NCBI GenBank assembly: GCA_028285545.1
Contig: JANQPA010000010.1
Span: forward strand, 1-64,000
From: Saprospiraceae bacterium
GTDB taxonomy: Bacteria > Bacteroidota > Bacteroidia > Chitinophagales > Saprospiraceae
DNA length: 64,000 bases
Reading direction: 5' to 3'
Shown here: positions 44,445 to 53,900 of the stretch, piece after piece
How positions within the stretch are numbered: position 1 is the stretch's first letter
How the letters are laid out: each line of letters starts with the position of its first letter
Notes under the pieces: model-generated
The model's input: the letters and a program-made list of their open reading frames with translations, nothing else
The model's database searches: none
Told to the model about the DNA's origin: nothing
Position numbers and translations under genes: made by a program

Positions 44445-44703
44445 TGAAGTAGTAAATGAAATATGATTTGAATATGGTTCTGTAGGTTTTTGAAATATTA
44501 AATTTCGAAAAAAAAAGAGATTGGTAGGTAAGATTTATAGAATTTGTCGATTAACTATTGAGATCAGGAATTTTATCCACCTGAATACAGGTTAATATTT
44601 CAAAACATAGTATTTATGAAAATTATTTACCTTTAGTTTGATATTTTAACCATATTTAATTTGGTTAACCCTGGTTTATTCATTTACCTCAAAAAAAGAA
44701 AAC

Positions 44704-45489
44704 ATGACAACAGTAAAAAAAGGGAATTTTTGGAAAACACTGAAACTCGCATCATTAATGGTGTTCTTTGCTTTAATTACCGATAGCTGTACCCCTAGCC
44801 ATCAACATGGAAACACGGATATGGAGGATGAAAATGGTTCAGGAAAAAAAGAATCGTGTGTCTATAGGAATGCTTTTGATAAAAGCAAGGCTCTAATAAA
44901 ATATTATGGTAAATATACTTATAAGGGTGACTATAGAGACACAAATCGGAATATAAAGGACATTATTATTAGACCCTCTGTGTATGAGCCTAGTAGTAAT
45001 ATGCTTCCTAGTTTTTCATTTAGTGTGGTTATGTTAAGTGGTGGCTCTCCACATTACGATGTAGACAATCTTGGTTATAAAGGTCTTCAATTAAAAGGAG
45101 AAAATGCCCAATTTAATAATGCCGATAATGAGAGTACCATAGAGTTCATTTTTTACATTACAATTGATAATATAGATTTTAACGCACACGAATATGGAAT
45201 AGCTTTTAGTTATCCTGAAGCTGGTTACATGGATGTTTCTCACAGCGAAAATGATCATGGTCAATCTGAAGAATATCGGGTTACAGTTTGTGACATTAGT
45301 TTTGTAACCCCAATCACTATTAAAGAGACAAATGATGTAATTTTGGACTATATATCCAAGAAAAAGGAGAATTTCCCTTTTACACCAGGCGATCCTTATC
45401 CAGAAGATTGGCCTAAGTTTGAAGTGATTGAAAAGGAGGAGGGGTACCTTCTAATTCCCTACTTTCCAGAAGATTTTGAAAAGCAGTAA
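44704..45489 (+). CDS. Putative lipoprotein of unknown family
   Basis: The 261-residue protein begins MTTVKKGNFWKTLKLASLMVFFALITDSC. This is a lipoprotein signal with the acylated Cys at position 29, followed by a hydrophilic Asp/Gly/Ser stretch. The rest alternates short strands (YKGDYRDTNRNIKDIIIRPSVY, STIEFIFYITIDNIDFNAHEYGIAF) and ends YLLIPYFPEDFEKQ. I recognise no family. It lies divergently from the sigma factor gene and ends in a hairpin just before the CHAT gene. This fits a sensor or substrate role in the module. Confidence 0.7.
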   Translation: MTTVKKGNFWKTLKLASLMVFFALITDSCTPSHQHGNTDMEDENGSGKKESCVYRNAFDKSKALIKYYGKYTYKGDYRDTNRNIKDIIIRPSVYEPSSNMLPSFSFSVVMLSGGSPHYDVDNLGYKGLQLKGENAQFNNADNESTIEFIFYITIDNIDFNAHEYGIAFSYPEAGYMDVSHSENDHGQSEEYRVTVCDISFVTPITIKETNDVILDYISKKKENFPFTPGDPYPEDWPKFEVIEKEEGYLLIPYFPEDFEKQ

Positions 45490-45503
45490 GTAATTAATTG
45501 TAT

Positions 45504-45555
45504 TAAAAAATAAGTTATTCGCTACCTCTTTGTTGGCTGAATAACTTATTTTTAA
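45504..45555 (+). terminator. Hairpin between the lipoprotein and CHAT genes
   Basis: TAAAAAATAAGTTATTC (45504-45520) pairs with GAATAACTTATTTTTAA (45539-45555), a 16-17 bp nearly perfect stem with an 18-nt loop. A T-rich side is part of the stem. It ends 3 bp before the CHAT start codon, so it either terminates the lipoprotein transcript or hides the CHAT translation start in a structured mRNA. Confidence 0.6.
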
Positions 45556-45558
45556 TCT

Positions 45559-48330
45559 ATGAAAACCCTAAATACACCTCTAATCCTCCTATTTTTTTGC
45601 TTTCCACTGTTATCATTAAATGCTCAATCCAAAGCTGAGAAAGCCATTGAATTATACAATCGTGCCGAAGCAATTGCTGAAGAAGAGCATATGAATTTTC
45701 CAGCCTATTATGAATTGGCAGAGCAAGCAATGCCCTTGCTAAAGTCAACCCAACAATGGGAACCCTATTCCTGGACCCTATTAGGGTTAATGAATACCTA
45801 TTACTTTGATTTTCAATTCCATAAATCAAAAGAGTATGCGAATCTCTTTGAAAAAGAATTAAAAACGATACCTGTATCAGATGAATTTTTACTGGATAAG
45901 GTTTTGCGGATAAGTGTCTATTATGCGAATCAGGCTAATTATCCTAAGGCAGCAGAAATAATGAAATGGGCTGTTAAAATTGCAGATCGATCTGGGGCAA
46001 ATAAAGCCAGTATTTATAATAATTTGGGCTATCTCAATAAAGTTCAGGGTGATTACCAAGTAGCTCTGGATTTTTACCATAAATCAATTGATGAACGAAA
46101 ACAAGCAAACCCTATCCGATACGGGCATTTAGCGAATACCCAAAGAAATCTAGGACGATATTATCAAACTTTAAAGAAATATCATGAAGCAGAGGCTTAT
46201 TTTCTGGAAAGTCTGGAGACTCTTAAATACGAAATCTCCCCTGATTTGATTAGAAATTATTCCTCCTCAGCTTATATTGATCTCGGACTTAATTATCAAT
46301 TATTGAAGGATTTTAACCGCGCAGAATTTTATTTAAAGAAAATAGAACATGTTCCTGATTTATTACCTCGTTATCATGCCCGGGCCAAGCTTTTTCTCGG
46401 GAAAAATTATTTAAAAAAGAAAGAAATAATCCAGGCACAAACAACCTTAAAAGAAGCTGTTTTTGAAAACCGAAAAATAAATGGCCTAAAACATAGTAAC
46501 ACTGCTGCATCCTATCAGTTTTTGGGAGAAACTTTTGCGGCCAATAAGCAATGGGAAGAAGCTTTACAAAATTATCAGATGGCCTTATCCGGGCTTGTCC
46601 GAAATTTTAATGACACCCTTGATGTTTTTAAAAACCCGGATCGAGAGGGTGACATCATTTCCAAAATTGATTTGCTGGAAGTATTGTCCTTAAAAGCAGA
46701 GGCATTAAATCATTTTGGAGAAAAAAAAGAGGCTGGAAATACCTTCCGATTGGCTAGCGATATTATTTATGATATGCGAAAAGACATCTTTTCCTACCAA
46801 TCCAAACTCTTATTGAGTGATCAATCCACCGAGCTGTTTGAAAAGGCTATTTCTTTCGCTTTTGAATCCTATGAAGAAACGAAGGACCCAATATATCTAG
46901 AACAAGCCTTTTCCTTTTGTGAAAAAAATAAGTCCACCCTTTTACTCGAAGCAATGTTGGAAGCGGAGGCGCAGGGAAAATCTGAGATTCCTATTCAAAT
47001 CAGAAATCAGTTGCAAAGCCTGAAAACAGAGCTGGCCATGTATGATAAGGTAATGAGGCGTGCTAAAGATGAAAAGCTTAGCAGCTTAAGAGAAAAGAAA
47101 ATAAAAATACAGGAGCAAATTGAAAACATTAATGTCCAACTTTCTGAAGCTTATCCCAAATATCACCGTTTGAGATATGCTTTAAAAACTGTGGATATAA
47201 AATCGGTTCAGAAAAATTTATTAGGTCAGGACGGAGTATTAATAGAATTTTTTGCAGGCAAGGATCATTTGTATATTTTTTCTATATCCAAAGAAAATAT
47301 TGATTTAAAAAGACTGGAACAAAGCACTCAGCTGATCAACCTAATGGCTCAGTACCAATACTGTTTTAAAGATGAGCATCAGATTATCAACCAACCCGAC
47401 CGGTTTTTAAAGTTGTCTAATGACCTGTTTAAAACCCTTCTTAGCAGTACTCTAAGTGCCCATGCTGGGAAAAATAAAATCCTTATTATTCCTGATGGAA
47501 ATTTAGAATATCTACCCTTTGATGCTTTGGTTCAAGAGCTATCTCCGGATAATTCTGCCAGATATTTGATCGAAGACTATTTGCTTAGCATGGCCTACTC
47601 TGCTAGTTTATTAGTTCAGGGAGAGAGTATCAAAAACAATAATAAGCACTTATTGGCATTTGCTCCTTTATTTGAAAATCGAGAATTTAACCTTCCTGAT
47701 CTTCCCTATTCTAAAGTTGAAATTAACAACATAGGTGGCTTTGACAAAACATTATTAGTGGGCCAGCAGGCTAGTGTCAATGCATTTCGCAATCGAGGAC
47801 CAGATTATGGGTTTATACATTTATCTACTCACGCCACTTTGAATGCAGGTGAGAAAAATCCATGTATCTATTTCATTGATAGTGCCTTGTATTTGAATGA
47901 ATTATTTGCGATGCAATTGAAAGCCAACCTAGTAGTACTAAGTGCCTGTGAAACAAATGTGGGTGAACATGCTGGAGGCGAGGGAGTTATGAGTTTGGCC
48001 AGAGGTTTTCGTCATGCTGGTGCCAAAAGTTTAGTTGCTTCTTTATGGGAAGTAACTGATCGATCTACTTCTGAAATCATCCAGGCATTTTATCAATATT
48101 TGGAAAGAGGAAAAAGCACACCCGATGCTTTACGATTGGCCAAATTAGATTATTTGAAGCGTTCAGATTTAAAAGCCTATCAAAAAAGCCCTTATCGCTG
48201 GGCTTCTATGGTATTTATTGGACAAGATGGAAGAGTAGGGAAAAAAGCCAATTCAAGTACCTATTTTTTGCTATTCCTGGCAGTGGGTTTGATATTGTTT
48301 GGCTTATTTATAAAAAGAAAATCAGCTTAA
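45559..48330 (+). CDS. TPR-CHAT cysteine protease, membrane-anchored
   Basis: The 923-residue protein starts with a signal peptide (LILLFFCFPLLSLNAQ). It then has TPR-like repeats to about residue 340 (NKASIYNNLGYLNKVQGDYQVALDFYHKSI, LANTQRNLGRYYQTLKKYHEAEAYFLESL), a coiled-coil region near 480-550, and a C-terminal CHAT domain (about 600-890). The caspase-like dyad is clear: IHLSTHATL with H758 and VVLSACETN with C797. GEGVMSLARGFRHAGAKSLVASLWEVTDRSTSEI follows. A final helix (YFLLFLAVGLILFGLFI) and basic residues anchor the C-terminus in the membrane, so the protease faces the periplasm. CHAT proteases act by cleaving specific partners; the neighbours suggest cleavage of the anti-sigma-like protein or surface cargo, which is unproved. 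Confidence 0.92.
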   Translation: MKTLNTPLILLFFCFPLLSLNAQSKAEKAIELYNRAEAIAEEEHMNFPAYYELAEQAMPLLKSTQQWEPYSWTLLGLMNTYYFDFQFHKSKEYANLFEKELKTIPVSDEFLLDKVLRISVYYANQANYPKAAEIMKWAVKIADRSGANKASIYNNLGYLNKVQGDYQVALDFYHKSIDERKQANPIRYGHLANTQRNLGRYYQTLKKYHEAEAYFLESLETLKYEISPDLIRNYSSSAYIDLGLNYQLLKDFNRAEFYLKKIEHVPDLLPRYHARAKLFLGKNYLKKKEIIQAQTTLKEAVFENRKINGLKHSNTAASYQFLGETFAANKQWEEALQNYQMALSGLVRNFNDTLDVFKNPDREGDIISKIDLLEVLSLKAEALNHFGEKKEAGNTFRLASDIIYDMRKDIFSYQSKLLLSDQSTELFEKAISFAFESYEETKDPIYLEQAFSFCEKNKSTLLLEAMLEAEAQGKSEIPIQIRNQLQSLKTELAMYDKVMRRAKDEKLSSLREKKIKIQEQIENINVQLSEAYPKYHRLRYALKTVDIKSVQKNLLGQDGVLIEFFAGKDHLYIFSISKENIDLKRLEQSTQLINLMAQYQYCFKDEHQIINQPDRFLKLSNDLFKTLLSSTLSAHAGKNKILIIPDGNLEYLPFDALVQELSPDNSARYLIEDYLLSMAYSASLLVQGESIKNNNKHLLAFAPLFENREFNLPDLPYSKVEINNIGGFDKTLLVGQQASVNAFRNRGPDYGFIHLSTHATLNAGEKNPCIYFIDSALYLNELFAMQLKANLVVLSACETNVGEHAGGEGVMSLARGFRHAGAKSLVASLWEVTDRSTSEIIQAFYQYLERGKSTPDALRLAKLDYLKRSDLKAYQKSPYRWASMVFIGQDGRVGKKANSSTYFLLFLAVGLILFGLFIKRKSA

Positions 48331-48651
48331 GTAAGTGTACAAAAAAAATTAATACTAATTCTGCCGCCGTCCGGCGGCAGAATTAGTATTAAATATAAAT
48401 TTTATTTTGTCACAGTACTTAATACAAAATATCATTTAATCTCTCTTTCCTCTTCATTTTAATTTTTTTCTAAAAAAATCTCCGCTGAAGGGTAAGAATT
48501 CCCTCCTTCTACTATATACCTATAGAAACCGGTACGGAATCATTTTATGTCAACCTGACTTTTGGAACAGTACTCCAGAAGGCCTGTAACTCCTTTGCCC
48601 ATAGGCTAGGATAAATGATCGTGCTCCTTATTAACCTTCAATCCATTACAA
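48331..48651. other. 321-bp gap after the CHAT gene
   Basis: The gap holds the palindrome at 48349-48392 and is otherwise non-coding. From 48420 onwards the sequence is pyrimidine-rich, then GC-richer (48520-48640), with GGAACAGTACTCC at about 48563-48575. GGAAC is reminiscent of ECF -35 elements, but no matching -10 is clear. The promoter of the LamG-protein gene at 48652 should lie here. No standard TAnnTTTG element was found, so a special sigma factor is possible. Confidence 0.45.
48349..48392. terminator. 44-bp palindrome, probable bidirectional terminator of the CHAT gene
   Basis: Two perfect 21-bp arms (48349-48369 and 48372-48392) flank only 2 central bases. The inner part, CTGCCGCCG/CGGCGGCAG, is strikingly GC-rich in AT-rich surroundings, with AATACTAATT outside it. 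It follows the CHAT stop by 18 bp, and an A8 run lies to its left and T-rich DNA to its right. The RNA hairpin would be very stable. It might be a solitary palindromic repeat unit; no second copy occurs in this window. Confidence 0.7.
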
Positions 48652-50946
48652 ATGAAAATGAAACATTTTATGTTCCAATTATGCTGCCTAATGGTATTTT
48701 GCATAATAGGGTACAGCTTAAAAGCCCAGACTATTTGTCAAAATCGTGCCCTCGATTTTGACGGTGTCAATGATCTAATCCAACTTAACGGACCTCCTGT
48801 AAATGGAACTACTGCCTTTACCACTGAAATGTGGTTTACCTCCACTTCCACCTCAACCAACACCAATTGCTTTGGAAATTTTCGGAGGCTTTTTTCATTC
48901 GTTGGTCCTAACAACTTTATAGAATTTGGAGAATGTGGCCAGGTCCTAAATTTTCGATGGAGGACCAGTACTGGGAGTTTAGCAACCACTCCAATTGGTG
49001 CCCCTACCCTTACTTTAAATAATTGGTATCACCTGGCGATGGTATATGATGGTAGTCAAATTAGCATTTACCTTGATTGTATTTTGATATTTACCACCCC
49101 AGTGACAGGAACTTTTAATTTTAATCGCTTTAGAGTAGGACAATGGCAGGGTGCCCTGGCTCTTAATCAAAATTGGCTCGGCCAAATCGATGAAGTTCGA
49201 TTGTGGAGTGATACGCTTAGCCTTCAGGAGATTACCGAAGGCAAAACTTGTCCACCTACCGGACAGGAAACCAACCTGGCACTCTTATGGAGATTGGACC
49301 AAGGAATTCCTCAGGGCAATAATGGAACCATAACTCAAGTAATTGATCATTCCCCTAGCAATGCCAATGGTACTCTTATCAACTTTGCTTTAAATGGTAA
49401 CACCAGTAACTTCGTTTGCTCACAAATACCCCTGTTGTATCCAAACTATGGGGAGCTTGAACTTAACATTGGAGAATACCCTCCCCCTCACAATGAGATA
49501 CAAGAGATTTGTAGCGGTGACCCTGCACATTTCTGTTTAAGTTTAAATGGGACTGTTCCAAGTATTCCTCCAGGTACAACTATTCAATGGCAGCAAAATG
49601 AAGGGGGTGGCTGGATCGACATCACTGATCCTGCTTTTAATGGACTTTGTTTTCCAGTAAATGCTATTACTACAGACTGTAGTTCAAATCCAGATGGGTT
49701 CATTGACAGAGTATATCGGGCCATGATTACAGCCATTGATCCGATTACAGGATTAAGCTGTACCTATTTATCAGATGCCGATACCCTCAGGATTTGTTGC
49801 CCGATTGGACCAGCAAGTGTCTTAATTACCCCTGATGATCCCTTGTGTGAAGGAGATACTACAGATGTAGACGTCCAACTTATTTCCAGTGATCCTTTTG
49901 TTTTAACTCCAGGTCCATTTGTAATGATCGAGTGGTTTGTTAATGGTGCCAATATTCCTGGAGCAAGCAACCAAACCCATTTCTCATTTACCTATAACTC
50001 AGTTACTCCTCCCTCACTGTGTTTTGAGGCAGTTATCACCAACTGTGGTGGTAAAGAATCCAGAGTCTCTTCTTGTGTGGTGGTAGATCCAGTACCAGAA
50101 TGCGGTACTATTGAAGGCAAGTCACCAAGTACTTTAACTCAGGACCCTTTCAACCCTGATCTTTATTATATCTGCCCCGGAAATGATGGGGTAATTGGAA
50201 TAGCTGACACTTTTAAAAACTGTATCATTAATTGGCAGTATTCCTTTGATCTGGGTGTTTGGCCCCCCTTGGGAATTTCAAATGGACTGCAAAATACCAA
50301 TATACTACCCTCAAGTTTATGGCCAACAGGAGTTACCTCCATTTTTTATCGAATAGAATGTAAGCCTCTATCCGATCCATCAGGATGTGAGCCTTGTTAC
50401 AGCAATATTTTGGAGATTCAGTTGATTGAACCTCCAATTATGGATGTGATAACTGGCTTGAATAGAATTTGCAAAGAAGATGGTGGAACCTTACTGTCCG
50501 TTTCAAGTCCAGATCCAGATTTGGATTATACCTGGCTGTGTAATGGACTAGAAGTAGGAACTGGCCCCGATTATTTCGCTACCGAAGCCGCCTGCTACTG
50601 GGTGGAAATATCGAATGGTTGTCAAGTCGTTGAGACCGGATGGTTCTGTCTGGAGATCTGTGAAATTATACCTATTATCACTTGCCCCTTACCACCCAAT
50701 CCATGTGCTGTATTCACTGAACCCATCACTATATCTGCTTGTGATTCTAAATCCACCTGTGGCGACAACAGTCTTTTTACTTATGAGTGGTCATGGCTTG
50801 ATGCAAATGGTGATCCTCAAACTGCCACTGGTTGTACTCTTACGGATACACCACCGAAGGAAGGAACAGAGTATTTTCTAACCATCAAAGATGGTAATAC
50901 CGGATGTGAAATTACAACCTCCACCTTCATCAAACCTTGTTGCTAA
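48652..50946 (+). CDS. Secreted LamG/Ig-like multi-domain protein without sorting domain
   Basis: The 764-residue protein has a signal peptide (MVFCIIGYSLKAQT). A concanavalin/LamG-type domain follows at about residues 28-190 (ALDFDGVNDLIQL, FTTEMWFTST, WYHLAMVYDGSQISIYLDCILIF, GQIDEVRLWSDTLS). Then come several Cys-rich Ig-like or SprB-repeat-like modules up to the C-terminus. The tail ends FIKPCC and lacks the Y-P-N-P sorting domain. A neighbouring gene 20 bp downstream encodes such a domain on another polypeptide. It is probably secreted or surface-held through the partner. It is in the same direction as the CHAT gene and may belong to its module. Confidence 0.82.
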   Translation: MKMKHFMFQLCCLMVFCIIGYSLKAQTICQNRALDFDGVNDLIQLNGPPVNGTTAFTTEMWFTSTSTSTNTNCFGNFRRLFSFVGPNNFIEFGECGQVLNFRWRTSTGSLATTPIGAPTLTLNNWYHLAMVYDGSQISIYLDCILIFTTPVTGTFNFNRFRVGQWQGALALNQNWLGQIDEVRLWSDTLSLQEITEGKTCPPTGQETNLALLWRLDQGIPQGNNGTITQVIDHSPSNANGTLINFALNGNTSNFVCSQIPLLYPNYGELELNIGEYPPPHNEIQEICSGDPAHFCLSLNGTVPSIPPGTTIQWQQNEGGGWIDITDPAFNGLCFPVNAITTDCSSNPDGFIDRVYRAMITAIDPITGLSCTYLSDADTLRICCPIGPASVLITPDDPLCEGDTTDVDVQLISSDPFVLTPGPFVMIEWFVNGANIPGASNQTHFSFTYNSVTPPSLCFEAVITNCGGKESRVSSCVVVDPVPECGTIEGKSPSTLTQDPFNPDLYYICPGNDGVIGIADTFKNCIINWQYSFDLGVWPPLGISNGLQNTNILPSSLWPTGVTSIFYRIECKPLSDPSGCEPCYSNILEIQLIEPPIMDVITGLNRICKEDGGTLLSVSSPDPDLDYTWLCNGLEVGTGPDYFATEAACYWVEISNGCQVVETGWFCLEICEIIPIITCPLPPNPCAVFTEPITISACDSKSTCGDNSLFTYEWSWLDANGDPQTATGCTLTDTPPKEGTEYFLTIKDGNTGCEITTSTFIKPCC

Positions 50947-50966
50947 CTCCAATAAATAAGAAAACA

Positions 50967-53900
50967 ATGAAACGAATATATCTTTTTCTTCTATTTTTAA
51001 TTTATCCATTTTTAGATGTCCAGGCTCAGCTTTGCAATTGTGAAGCCAGGCTAGTTCCAACTTCGATTAATTGCTGCTACTCGCTTCAGTTACGTTTTCC
51101 CGTGACCAGAGGTTGTTCCACCTCTGATGTCAGAACGGTTATTTTTAATACAAATGTGGTTTCAGGATTTACTTCGGAAATTTCAAGTGTACTCTTAAGC
51201 CCTCCCGGGATAAATGTAGCTGTTGATCCTAGCAAACAAAAAATCACGTTTACATCACCTACAAACATAGTGACGGATGCAGGCCTGGGGAATTGGTTTA
51301 GTTTAGGTCAAATTTGTCTAGACAATGCTTCAGCTGGAAGCTCAGCTTTTTCTATAACTGCTTTGGAATCTGATATCAATAAACCTTCCTGTGAAAATCA
51401 ATTTGAATTAAATGTCCCTTGTAAAAAACCTCCATCGAATCCAGTGGATACCACCAAATTATATGGAGATAGTTTATCTAATATACCTACTAAAATTAAA
51501 GCTTTTGGTGATGCATATTATGTTACAGGAAGCCGACAAAATAATGGAACAGAATATGCTACCATGAGTAAATTTGATTTATTTACAGGAGGGTTAATAT
51601 GGCAAATAGAACTAGACATACCTTCCATAATAACTGATTTTGAAATTGAGCCAGTCAAAAAAAGCTTGATCTTGGTCGGTAGAACTCCCATTACCCAATC
51701 ACCCAATGGCCTGGAAAATGAATACCTTATTGTTAATCTCGATGTAAATGGAAATCATATTAGTTCACGGCGATACAGTGATTTTAGAATAGGAGGTTTC
51801 CATCGGATCGTTCGGCAGGAAAATCCTAAAGACAGTTCCTTTTCCTATTATATAACAGGATACAGAACTAGTTCTCCAGCTGTATCAATTCCAGATGAAT
51901 CTTTTTTATATAATGTGAATTTTTTGGGTCAGGTGAATTGGATTAAAAAATATGAAGCGACCAATCCATCTCAAAGATTTGAAATATGGAGAGGCTTATA
52001 TGCCCTGGATAATGGAGATGTAGTTATGACAGGAAATGACTTTAATCAAACTGGGATATTACTAAGAGCTGATGGCCTGACTGGACAGGAAGTAGAGTCT
52101 CATGAGATGGGTAGCGGCTTGAGGTTAACTGATGGAGTACAAATACCAGGAGGGATCATGATTATTGGCGGAGAAGATCTCTCTACAAATGAAGGAATAT
52201 TTTTAGTGCTTAATTCCTTATTTGGGTATGAAGATGCAGCTAGATATCCGAATCTTGGTGGCTTTTATGATATTGGAGTGGACAAACTCAATCGAATATA
52301 TACTACCACCAAACTGAAAAATACTCTTGACCCCACCTATGCCATCCTTCGCGTCAGTTATAACGGCCCCGGCAGTGTATTGACCAATGGTTTTTTAAAA
52401 GAAATCAGGAATAGTAATACCGATTTAGATATTGTGAATGGGCGAATTTGGGTCAGTCCTGAACATGATGCCGTATTTTATACAGATGGCAGAAATAACT
52501 CCGTTGGATGGGGTGACTTTGATTTAATGTTAGGTGTTTATGACCTAGATATCACAGATGATTGTGCATTTGACAAAATATTTATACGAGAATCTATGCC
52601 TCCGCTAAATGTCTCTATAAATATTAATGATAATGATGTGGTGGAACCTACTTTTGTAAAATTAGATTGTAATCCTCTTAATTATCTATGTGCACAGTTT
52701 TGTAATGTAGGACCTCCTCCATCTTGTATGGCTAATTTTTCCTGGACCTCTAATTGTTTGGAAGTGACTTTTACGGATCTTTCCACTGGTACAGGGCCCT
52801 TTACCTATGAATGGGACATCAATTGTGATAATATTATTGAATCAACTGCCCAAAACCCAACCTTGATTTTTCCAGCCGCTGGTGAATATAAAGTGTGCCT
52901 CACCATTACAGATGCCAATGGCTGTACCGATACATTTTCTGAAAAAGTAGTTGTTAAAGACAATAATCCGCCAATACTAAATTGCTCGGATGTAGTTTTT
53001 TCCACCGATCCAGGCTTATGTGAAGCTACCATTTCTATACCTTATTCCGTAACTGATGATTGTGATAATAGTCCTACGGTAATTTGTGAAATAGATGGAG
53101 CAACTATTGGATCAACTGTGACGCTACCAAAAGGAATGCATAAGGTATTGTGTATCGCCACTGATGCTTCTGGAAATGCAGATACCTGTTCCTTTAAAGT
53201 AACCATAGAAGATCTTGAAAAACCAGAAATAATTTGTCCACCCAATATAAACATTGATGTTCCTGCCTGTGATGGAGGGGCAGAGGTATTTTTAATGGAT
53301 CCTGTATATAGTGATAATTGCCCAATGGTATCTTGGAGTAGTTCTCATCAAAGTGGAAGCTTTTTTCCGTGTGGAAGTACTACAGTAAGCTATACTGCTA
53401 CTGATATGAGTGGGAATGTTTCTACCTGTTCTTTTAAAGTAAATGTAAACTGTAGTTGTGGTACAATCGATACTGCTTTCATAGAATGTACCCCTTCAAA
53501 ATATACCTATAAATACAGCATTATCGTAAACAACCTCACAGGGGCTTCTGATCCAGATTTAAATTGCACCATTGATGTATTAAGTAATCAGGCGAATACC
53601 AATGTAAATGTAACATCTGTCAACTGGAACGGAGCTGGTACTCAGGCTACTGTTATGGGAATGGTATCCAATAGTGTAGCTCCTATCCCCTTAAATCTTG
53701 ATCTATTTGTTCGATTAAACTGTATTTGTGGGAGTGGAACGGTTAGTTGTGACCTACCTGTAAGCCTGGAAACTCCCTGTTGTGATACCATCCGTTTGGA
53801 AGATCAAATGGTTTGTCAAACAGATTCAGCGTTTTATGTATCCATTATCGGATGTGATGATCTTGATTTTGTAGATCAAGTGAATTGGTATGTAGCTCCT

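Noticed and set aside
44445..44703. Common ECF promoter upstream of the sigma, lipoprotein and LamG genes
   Set aside because: GGAAC-like strings occur near 48563 but no matching pair with a shared -10 was found at the three sites by eye.
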